Below are positions 5,918 through 12,284 of a stretch of 13,371 nt of DNA, piece after piece. The notes beneath the pieces were generated by a model. That model was not told the DNA's origin, ran no database searches, and saw nothing but the letters and a program-made list of their open reading frames with translations. Every line of letters begins with the position of its first letter. The first letter of the stretch is position 1. The translations under genes and the position numbers were made by a program. Origin of the DNA: Deltaproteobacteria bacterium (GTDB lineage Bacteria > Desulfobacterota > Desulfobacteria > Desulfobacterales > B30-G6); contig JAFDAT010000044.1 of the NCBI GenBank assembly GCA_019313725.1, positions 1 to 13,371 on the forward strand, given 5' to 3'.

Positions 5918-7453
5918 ATGAAATCAGTGCTGCAAATCATCGGTTACGGCGCATGGAACGGCGGCACGCTCACCGACAACGCCATGTATGAAAATAAAGG
6001 CCTGTTCTTTAAGGGCAATATTCCCGTAAACCGCAAAACAATAGAAGAACGCATCGGCATCCGCACCCGCATGGTTGCGCCCCAGGATACAAGAATCGGC
6101 ATCACCGCCCTTAAAGACCTTATGGAAAATTCGGACATAGACCCTGCTCGCATTAAGGTCGTCATCGGTGCCACAAACGTGGGGGATGACAAATATGATG
6201 TTGGCCCGTTGATCCGGCACCCCTTTGACGTTATCAAAGACACCTGTCCGGCGGCGATACCTTTCGATCTTTATGCCGGTTGCCCGGGATACAATGTCGG
6301 TGTAGAGTTGATTTTAATGCTTTCCCTGGCCGGCGTCCTACAGAAAGACGATATCTCCATTATCGTCGGGGCTGAAAATATTCATCGGTGCAAAGCGTTC
6401 TCCCCGCTGGACACGTCCAACATTATCTTCGGAGACGATTCACTGGCAACGGCACTGCAAACAACCGCAAGCATGCATCAACCGGAAAACAGCATCGAAA
6501 CCCGGGCCACACGGAAATCTCTGAAACCCGACTTCCTCAACCACCTGGCGCAAATCATTTTTAATCTGAACGGAAATGAAAAAATTGACGGCATCATTAT
6601 TGACAACAAGTTGGGCACACTTCCCCACAGAGTCCCGGCCACGGCTGCCAGGTTGCAGCATCGTCTCGTTGAAATAATGTATCCAGAGCAGATTAAACAG
6701 GCCTCCGGATTCAAAAGCATGCTGGACCTTTACGACAGCAACGTCGATGCGTTTGCCTTTGATATAAATACCCTTTCCAGGGACCCGCAGTGGGTTAAAA
6801 CCGTTGCCCGGGCTTATATCCAGTCGGGAAAATACCAGAAAATAGTGTCCGTCTTCCTGCCTGCTGACTTATCGGTTGACGTTGCCGTCCACAGCGGCGG
6901 ACCCCGTGTATTCGCCCAACCGGAAAAGGGTATCGTCGATACGCGAACAATAACCCATGGTTGCTTTGGCGATTACATTCAGGCTGTAGCCCGCGATGAC
7001 GATGTGTTTGGCGATATGAACGGCAAGGGTGTTTTTCTCTACGCAACGCGCGGCGCCAGACACCACATAAATTCACTTCTTGGCAACAACGATCTTTCGG
7101 TAAACGACCTGGATCTCCTGATCGAGCACCAGGCCAATTTTGCCATGCTTCCCCTGACACTGGAAAAGGTGCTGGCCCCCGATATGAAAAATGGCGCCCC
7201 GCCCGATATCAAAAAAGCTGTGGTCGACTACCTGGCCAACAAAATGATCACAAATGTCCACGCAAGGGGCAACTGTTCGGTTGTCTGTATGCAGCGGTTG
7301 CCCTACGACCTGGCAAATGGCGCACTTAAACCGGATGCCATCAACGGTTTCCCCATTAATCGCAACCTGGATGCACAGAAATCAGCCAAGATTATTCTCA
7401 ATGATTCCGTGGGTGCCGGAATGACGCGCAGTTCGTTTTTACAAATTCTTTAG
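5918..7453 (+). CDS. Oversized 3-oxoacyl-ACP synthase III (KAS III)-like protein with an extra N-terminal half-domain
   Basis: The protein has 511 residues from ATG 5918, against about 320 for ordinary FabH. KAS III enzymes condense acyl-CoA with malonyl-ACP using a Cys-His-Asn triad. All three residues are visible: Cys122 (FDLYAGCPGYNVG), His404 (LLIEHQANFAML) and Asn452 (NVHARGNCSVVC). Residues 1-185 look like a first thiolase half ending in FGDDSLATALQ. Residues 213-317 look like a second copy of that half: IDGIIIDNKLG, PHRVPATAARLQHRL, FAFDINTLSRDPQ, AYIQSGKYQKIVSV. In it Ser287 occupies the Cys position. The C-terminal half (about 322-511) is KAS III-like: MNGKGVFLYATRGAR, the His and Asn motifs, and the glycine-rich end SVGAGMTRSSF. 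ATG 5918 gives the usual FabH beginning, KSVLQIIGYGAW. The gene is convergent with an SDR gene. The substrate is unknown; it could be a condensing enzyme or a non-condensing acyltransferase. Confidence 0.85.
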   Translation: MKSVLQIIGYGAWNGGTLTDNAMYENKGLFFKGNIPVNRKTIEERIGIRTRMVAPQDTRIGITALKDLMENSDIDPARIKVVIGATNVGDDKYDVGPLIRHPFDVIKDTCPAAIPFDLYAGCPGYNVGVELILMLSLAGVLQKDDISIIVGAENIHRCKAFSPLDTSNIIFGDDSLATALQTTASMHQPENSIETRATRKSLKPDFLNHLAQIIFNLNGNEKIDGIIIDNKLGTLPHRVPATAARLQHRLVEIMYPEQIKQASGFKSMLDLYDSNVDAFAFDINTLSRDPQWVKTVARAYIQSGKYQKIVSVFLPADLSVDVAVHSGGPRVFAQPEKGIVDTRTITHGCFGDYIQAVARDDDVFGDMNGKGVFLYATRGARHHINSLLGNNDLSVNDLDLLIEHQANFAMLPLTLEKVLAPDMKNGAPPDIKKAVVDYLANKMITNVHARGNCSVVCMQRLPYDLANGALKPDAINGFPINRNLDAQKSAKIILNDSVGAGMTRSSFLQIL

Positions 7454-7508
7454 GGAGATCTCTCGGTTGCCGCGTTCCCCGTCCGATAACAATCGATAGC
7501 GCATTTTA

Positions 7509-8279
7509 CTAATAGCTGAAGGATGTCAAGCCGCCGTCGATGGACCAGGCAGCACCCACCACAAACGGGGCCATGTGGGAAGATAGGAAACATATAGTGG
7601 CGGCGACCTCCTCCGGCCTTCCCACCCGGCCAGCCGGATAATGACGCACCATGTTGGCTCTGTAGGTTTCCGGGTTTTCGGCTACCGCTGCTTCGCGGTC
7701 CAGCATCGGTGTTTGAATATCACCCGGGCAAACGCAGTTCACCCTTATATTTTCCCTGGCAACGTCGACCGCTAAAGCCTTTGTAAAAATAGTTACCGCC
7801 CCCTTGGATGCGCAGTAGAGTGGCGCGTGGGTGTTGCCCGTGATCCCGGAATCAGACGAAACATTTACAATGGATCCACCGCCTGCTTTACGCAATTCCG
7901 GCAAGACGAATTTACACATGAAAAACGTTCCTTTTACATTGATGTCCATGATCCGGTAATAGTCCGTTTCCGAGACGGTTTCTATGGGCCCTTCCATAAA
8001 GACCCCTGCGGAGTTCACCAGAATATCCAAACGGCCTAACATAGAGGACGTTTCCTGAACGATACGCCGGCAGTCGGCGGTTTTGGAAACGTCGCCTTTT
8101 ATATAAATATTTTCTTTTTTAATTTGCGTCAGCTGCTCAAGCGCTTCCGTTCCCTTCTTGTCATCTCTTCCAACCACCGCTACCCCGGCCCCATTTTTAG
8201 CCAGCATAATGGCGGTGGAAAATCCAATCCCGGTCGTTCCGCCGGTAACCAGTGCCGTTTTTCCTCTAAAATCAAACAC
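7509..8279 (-). CDS. SDR-family NAD(P)-dependent oxidoreductase, FabG-like
   Basis: This is a classical short-chain dehydrogenase/reductase of 256 residues from GTG 8279, the usual length. Residues below use that start. TGGTTGIG at 12-19 is the dinucleotide-binding loop, NSAG is at 89-92, and the tetrad is Asn114 (DINVKG), Ser142 (NVSSDSG), Tyr155 and Lys159 (YCASK). PGDIQTPM near 185-192 and the end SIDGGLTSFSY are also typical. The likely reaction is interconversion of a ketone and an alcohol on an acyl, sugar or steroid-like substrate; FabG-like ketoacyl reduction is one possibility and the true substrate cannot be read from the sequence. GTG 8279 has AGGGGGAGG 5 nt upstream; ATG 8318 would add 13 residues with no well-spaced site. 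It lies downstream of gyrB on the same strand, separated by an intrinsic terminator. Its 3' end faces the KAS III-like gene, with 55 nt between and no clear terminator there. Confidence 0.92.
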   Translation of the reverse strand: MFDFRGKTALVTGGTTGIGFSTAIMLAKNGAGVAVVGRDDKKGTEALEQLTQIKKENIYIKGDVSKTADCRRIVQETSSMLGRLDILVNSAGVFMEGPIETVSETDYYRIMDINVKGTFFMCKFVLPELRKAGGGSIVNVSSDSGITGNTHAPLYCASKGAVTIFTKALAVDVARENIRVNCVCPGDIQTPMLDREAAVAENPETYRANMVRHYPAGRVGRPEEVAATICFLSSHMAPFVVGAAWSIDGGLTSFSY

Positions 8280-8284
8280 GCCGA

Positions 8285-8293
8285 CCTCCCCCT
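8285..8293 (-). promoter_or_regulatory. Ribosome binding site fixing the SDR GTG start
   Basis: On the reverse strand AGGGGGAGG (8293-8285) lies 5 nt before GTG 8279. The protein then begins VFDFRGKTALVTGG, matching the usual SDR beginning, so the upstream ATG codons at 8318 and 8303 are less likely. Confidence 0.65.
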
Positions 8294-8325
8294 TAAAAAA
8301 CATACTTTTTCCAAACATCTTCCTT

Positions 8326-8364
8326 AAAAAAGGGCGTCAAATCCACATCGGTTTGCCGCCCTTT
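8326..8364 (-). terminator. Intrinsic terminator of the dnaN-gyrB operon
   Basis: Read on the reverse strand, AAAGGGCG (8364-8357) pairs with CGCCCTTT (8336-8329). Inside it, CAAA/TTTG and CC/GG continue the stem around a GATGT loop with single-base interruptions. A run of six T residues (8331-8326) follows. It begins 22 nt after the gyrB stop. On the plus strand the tail after the stem is TTTATA, much weaker. Confidence 0.8.
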
Positions 8365-8386
8365 ATATCTGCTTTTAATTTTTTAT

Positions 8387-10828
8387 TTATATATCCAGCG
8401 AACTCACCTCCAGAGCATTGTTCTGGATAAACTCTCTTCTAGGTTCAACCTCGTCACCCATAAGAACGGTAAATATTTCATCGGTTTCAACCGCATCCAC
8501 GATGCGGACCTTCAGCATGTTTCTTTTTTCCGGATTCATAGTGGTTTCCCACAGTTGAATGGGATTCATTTCCCCCAAACCCTTATAGCGCTGGATACTG
8601 ATTCCTTTTTTTCCAGATTCAATCAAATGGTTCAGCAGATCCCTCTTGTTTTCAAATTCCAGGGCCTCAATATCCTTCATCTTATCGGCATCCCGGTTAA
8701 TTACTCTAAATGGTGGGGTATTATAGCGGGAGATTTTTTTGCCTATGATGGTCGCTTTTTGAAAATCAGCTGAATAAATAAGGTTTCTACCGATAGCTAT
8801 CGGCTTTACTGTGTTGATAAACGGATTTTTTATCAATATTTCCTTTTTCAGTTCTTCTGAAGGCATGATGCTCATTTCATATACATCGTGATCTTCGTTC
8901 CAATTTAATTTTTCCACAACATACCCGCTGGCCAGGAGCTGCTTTTCGAGAAATTCCATTTTTTGCCTGTCCTGCAGAAACTTGGTGTTTTCAACACCGC
9001 AATTAACCAGAAGCTCGACCAGATCCGGGTAAATACCCTTTATTTCCATGCTGGATAGCGCAGAATAATACTCTGACAAATTTCCAATAAATACGAAAAG
9101 CTTATGGTTGGCTAATTTATTCCCGTTGCTGCCCGTCGTAACATCTTTTTTTTCACAAACCCTTTTCAGAATATAATCGTTAAATTCGCGTTCGTCTTTA
9201 AGGTAAAATTCATTTTTTCCCTTGCCCACCTTCAGCAGGGGGGGTTGCGCAATATATAAATAACCCTTTTCTATTATTTCGGGCAGTTGTCTATAAAAAA
9301 AAGTCAATAGAAGCGTGCGAATATGCGAACCGTCAACATCCGCATCGGTCATTATTATTATTTTGTGGTACCTTAATTTTTCAATATCATACTCTTCTCT
9401 ACCGACACCGGTCCCCAGTGCCGTTATCATATTTTTTATTTCCTCGCTGCGTAGAATTTTATCGAAGCGCGCTTTTTCAACATTTAATATTTTTCCTTTC
9501 AAGGGTAATATTGCCTGAAATTTTCTGTCCCTGCCCTGTTTTGCCGACCCGCCGGCGGAATCTCCCTCCACCAGAAAAAGTTCTCGCTGTGCAGGATCGG
9601 ATATCTGGCAGTCAGCCAGTTTTCCCGGCAGCGTGGAGTCTATCAGCGACCCTTTGCTTCTGGCAAGATCTCTAGCCCGTTTCGCTGCATCCCTGGCTCT
9701 GGAAGCTTCAACCGCCTTGGCAATAATTTTTTTAGCAATAGAAGGATTTTCTTCTAAAAATATTCCAAGTTTTTCATTTACGAGAGACTCTACCAGACCT
9801 TTAACTTCGCTGTTGCCCAACTTCGTCTTGGTCTGCCCTTCAAACTGCGGATTCATTATCCTTACACTGATAATGGCAGCCAACCCCTCTCTCACATCAT
9901 CACCGCTTATTTTAGAGGCTAGTGTCTTTGGCAGATTTCCGTTGGTCACATAATTATTCAACGTACGGGTCAAGCCCGCCTTGAACCCTATGAGGTGAAA
10001 TCCCCCCTCTACCGTATTGATATTATTTGCAAAAGAAAACATTTTTTCTTTAAAGGTGTCATTATACTGAATCGCTACTTCAACCTGCACGTTGTTGCGC
10101 TCACCTTCTATAAATATAGCTTTGTGCAGTGGTGTGTGACGCCTGTTCACATATTCTACAAAGGAAACGATACCCCCTTTGTAAAAAAACGCATCATGGT
10201 TGTCGGAACGTTCATCGTTGATATCTATTTTGATGCCTTTGTTTAAAAAAGCGAGTTCCCGCAGTTTTCGGCTCAAAAGATCGTAATTGAAAACAACGCT
10301 GTTGAATATATCCGCATCGGGAATGAAATGAATTTTGGTTCCCTTTTTTCTAGTTTTGCCTATTTTCTTTAATTCACTGGTTTTAATTCCACGTTCAAAG
10401 GTTTGATAATACACATTTTTATCGAAATAAACCTCCACTTCAAGAAAAGCGGACAACGCATTGACCACCGAAACACCGACCCCATGCAGTCCGCCGGAAA
10501 CCTTGTATGAATTGTTGTCAAATTTTCCGCCGGCGTGCAGTTTCGTCAGTACAACCTCTACGGCAGGTACATTCTCGGTCTTGTGAATTCCCACCGGAAT
10601 TCCTCGGCCATCATCCTCGACGCTGATGCTGTTGTCCGAATGAATGGTAACCTTAATATTTTTACAAAATCCGGCCATGGCTTCATCGATACTGTTGTCT
10701 ACAACTTCATAGACAAGATGATGAAGCCCCGCCACATCCACATTGCCAATATACATGGACGGCCTGAGCCTGACCGGTTCCAGACCTTCCAGAACATCAA
10801 TACTGCTTTCATCATATTTTTCTGTCAT
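8387..10828 (-). CDS. gyrB: DNA gyrase subunit B
   Basis: GyrB is the ATPase subunit of the A2B2 gyrase that negatively supercoils DNA. At 813 residues it is close to E. coli GyrB (804) and carries the long insertion within the C-terminal part (about 560-730) typical of Gram-negative gyrases. GHKL ATPase motifs: EVVDNSIDEA (41-50), DDGRGIP (72-78), GGLHGVGVSVVNALS (112-126) and the transducer loop QTKTKLGN (332-339). TOPRIM motifs: EGDSAGG (421-427) and DADVDG (495-500). The quinolone-region stretch ILPLKGKILNVEKAR keeps the E. coli-like Asp (EGDS) and Lys residues. QRYKGLGEMNP (746-756) is the conserved tail motif. Together these favour GyrB over ParE. ATG 10828 shares one base with the dnaN TAA (TAATG), so translation is probably coupled to dnaN. 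recF, often found between these genes, is absent. An intrinsic terminator follows. The gene looks visibly more AT-rich than asnS or the protease gene. Confidence 0.98.
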   Translation of the reverse strand: MTEKYDESSIDVLEGLEPVRLRPSMYIGNVDVAGLHHLVYEVVDNSIDEAMAGFCKNIKVTIHSDNSISVEDDGRGIPVGIHKTENVPAVEVVLTKLHAGGKFDNNSYKVSGGLHGVGVSVVNALSAFLEVEVYFDKNVYYQTFERGIKTSELKKIGKTRKKGTKIHFIPDADIFNSVVFNYDLLSRKLRELAFLNKGIKIDINDERSDNHDAFFYKGGIVSFVEYVNRRHTPLHKAIFIEGERNNVQVEVAIQYNDTFKEKMFSFANNINTVEGGFHLIGFKAGLTRTLNNYVTNGNLPKTLASKISGDDVREGLAAIISVRIMNPQFEGQTKTKLGNSEVKGLVESLVNEKLGIFLEENPSIAKKIIAKAVEASRARDAAKRARDLARSKGSLIDSTLPGKLADCQISDPAQRELFLVEGDSAGGSAKQGRDRKFQAILPLKGKILNVEKARFDKILRSEEIKNMITALGTGVGREEYDIEKLRYHKIIIMTDADVDGSHIRTLLLTFFYRQLPEIIEKGYLYIAQPPLLKVGKGKNEFYLKDEREFNDYILKRVCEKKDVTTGSNGNKLANHKLFVFIGNLSEYYSALSSMEIKGIYPDLVELLVNCGVENTKFLQDRQKMEFLEKQLLASGYVVEKLNWNEDHDVYEMSIMPSEELKKEILIKNPFINTVKPIAIGRNLIYSADFQKATIIGKKISRYNTPPFRVINRDADKMKDIEALEFENKRDLLNHLIESGKKGISIQRYKGLGEMNPIQLWETTMNPEKRNMLKVRIVDAVETDEIFTVLMGDEVEPRREFIQNNALEVSSLDI

Positions 10829-11946
10829 TATATTCTCATCGGCATGATAACGCTTAAATAGCTTTTATCATCCACCCCTTCTATGATGCATGGTTTTTCT
10901 TCACTATGGATATTCAACACTACTTTTTCTCCTTCTATTGCATTCAATATTTCAATTATATATTTAGGATTGAAGGCAACATTGATCCTTTCTCTGTCAA
11001 ATTCAATCTCCATATCTTCTTTTGATTCACCTATTTCAGGATTGGTTGCACTGACAAGCAGCCGGTTATCATTAAAATCAAAAACGGCACCCTTGTAGTT
11101 TTCTGATGACAGAATAGACATTCTCTTTAACAGCATGGTTATCCTGTTTCTGTCGATAATGATGTTATAGGCATCATCCTTTTTTATAATATCGGTATAT
11201 TCAGGAAATTCCCCTTCCAGCAGTCTGATAATGATGATTTCGGCATCTTTTTTGACGATAAAATAATTATTCATAATCCCGATGGAGACAACCCCTTCCG
11301 AAGATAAGAACTTGGCAACTTCATTCAACCCTTTTTTAGGTATTATAATCTTATCCATTTCCGGAAGATCGACATTTTTTTCAAGAACCTGATCACACTT
11401 GGACAAACGGCTTCCATCGGTTGAAACGATTCTGACTATCTTTTTTTCCGTATCGTCTATTTTTTCAAACATGGCTCCATTTATATGGGCTCTTTTGTCA
11501 TCACTTCCACCGCTGATAATGATGCTTTTTTCTATTATTTTCTTCAAGGGTGCTGATTCTACTTCAAAAAAAACGACATCATCTATATTGGGGTTATCGG
11601 GGAAATCATCCGGGTCCATGCCGACAATATTATATTGAATGGATTTATTTCCAATCTCAATCCATCGGTTGTCTACTTCGTTAACATCTATATTATCACT
11701 TGGAAATTCCCTGACGATCTCGAAAAATTTTCTTGCACTGATAGCGATGGAACCAGGTTTCTCAACCTTTGCAGGGTAATAGCCTTCGAGACCTGTTTCC
11801 AGATCAGTGGCCATGAGAGTAATTCCGGCATCCGAAGCTTTTATAAGGATATTTTCAGTAATGGCCAGGTTGCTTTTTCGGCTGGTCAGTCCCTGTATTT
11901 TGGACAGAACATCCAGGATATCTCCTTTTTGTATTGTAAATTTCAT
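10828..11946 (-). CDS. dnaN: DNA polymerase III beta subunit (sliding clamp)
   Basis: This is the ring-shaped clamp that tethers DNA polymerase III and repair proteins to DNA. At 372 residues it is near the usual 366 and is built of three similar domains of about 120 residues. Recognisable stretches are MKFTIQKGDILDVLSKIQGL at the start, ILIKASDAGITLMATDLETG (33-52), ARKFFEIVREFPSD (71-84), VSTDGSRLSKC (domain 2), LLEGEFPEYTDII (domain 2/3 junction), and the C-terminal MPMRI that ends clamp proteins. ATG 11946 has AGGAA at 11957-11953, 6 nt upstream. It is the first gene of a two-gene operon with gyrB, which it overlaps by one base. dnaA, the normal upstream neighbour, is missing: the next gene is a divergent nuclease after 338 AT-rich nt. 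Confidence 0.97.
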   Translation of the reverse strand: MKFTIQKGDILDVLSKIQGLTSRKSNLAITENILIKASDAGITLMATDLETGLEGYYPAKVEKPGSIAISARKFFEIVREFPSDNIDVNEVDNRWIEIGNKSIQYNIVGMDPDDFPDNPNIDDVVFFEVESAPLKKIIEKSIIISGGSDDKRAHINGAMFEKIDDTEKKIVRIVSTDGSRLSKCDQVLEKNVDLPEMDKIIIPKKGLNEVAKFLSSEGVVSIGIMNNYFIVKKDAEIIIIRLLEGEFPEYTDIIKKDDAYNIIIDRNRITMLLKRMSILSSENYKGAVFDFNDNRLLVSATNPEIGESKEDMEIEFDRERINVAFNPKYIIEILNAIEGEKVVLNIHSEEKPCIIEGVDDKSYLSVIMPMRI

Positions 11947-11967
11947 ATCTATTTCCTAATTTAAATT

Positions 11968-11996
11968 AATAAATAATAATATATATATACTGTCAA
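11968..11996 (-). promoter_or_regulatory. Candidate sigma70 promoter for dnaN-gyrB
   Basis: On the reverse strand a perfect TTGACA (11996-11991) is followed after 17 bp by TTTATT (11973-11968, 4/6). Transcription would start near 11961, leaving a short leader that contains the AGGAA ribosome binding site. The surroundings are so AT-rich that other -10 choices exist. Confidence 0.4.
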
Positions 11997-12137
11997 TAAC
12001 ACTAATAACTTTATAATTAATTGATTATATTATATTAAAGTGTATTAAACTGTTACAATAAATATGTTCATTAATTATTTATAAAGATGATGTTATTTAA
12101 AGCTGATTTATAGTTGTTCATAAAGGGAAACTTATTG

Positions 12138-12211
12138 ACAATTTATAAATAAAATTTAAAAGAGAATAACGAGAAAATACTATATATTGTATTTAACAAT
12201 CTATAAATAAA
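12138..12211 (+). repeat. Pair of 16-nt direct repeats in the AT-rich region
   Basis: ACAATTTATAAATAAA (12138-12153) recurs as ACAATCTATAAATAAA (12196-12211), 15/16 identical and 58 bp apart, so nearly in helical phase. The first copy overlaps TTGACA (12135-12140) and the second overlaps TTAACA (12193-12198); each could be a -35 element for the rightward gene, although no well-spaced -10 is obvious. Confidence 0.45.
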
Positions 12212-12249
12212 GATATATAGCCTGTTCGATAAAAGTATACAAGAAAATT

Positions 12250-12263
12250 TTACTTTAAAGTAA
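12250..12263. promoter_or_regulatory. 14-bp perfect palindrome upstream of the EndoQ-like gene
   Basis: TTACTTTAAAGTAA is perfectly self-complementary and ends 21 nt before ATG 12285. Its position suggests an operator for a dimeric repressor, but palindromes arise easily in AT-rich DNA, so this is tentative. Confidence 0.35.
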
Positions 12264-12284
12264 GCGTTTCAAATGAATAAATAA

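Larger units (their letters stand above)
11947..12284. other. AT-rich intergenic region, candidate replication origin or divergent control region
   Basis: These 338 nt between dnaN and the endonuclease Q-like gene contain no gene and are overwhelmingly A/T, with long A/T-only runs such as 11959-11989. Several plus-oriented TGTT-headed motifs recur: 12051, 12065 (TGTTCATTAA), 12091, 12115 (TGTTCATAAA) and 12223 (TGTTCGATAAA). The one at 12115-12123 matches the DnaA box (TGTGGATAA) at 7 of 9 positions; I find no perfect box. A 16-nt direct repeat and a 14-bp palindrome lie toward the right end. Location beside dnaN-gyrB is typical for bacterial origins, but the lack of good DnaA boxes keeps this uncertain. 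Confidence 0.35.

Noticed and set aside
7454..7508. Operon or fused pathway between the KAS III-like and SDR genes
   Set aside because: The genes are convergent, so they are not co-transcribed; a shared acyl pathway is only a weak inference from neighbourhood.
11947..12284. tRNA or small RNA gene in the AT-rich region
   Set aside because: No cloverleaf arms, GC-rich stems or terminator were visible; composition is too AT-rich for a stable structured RNA.
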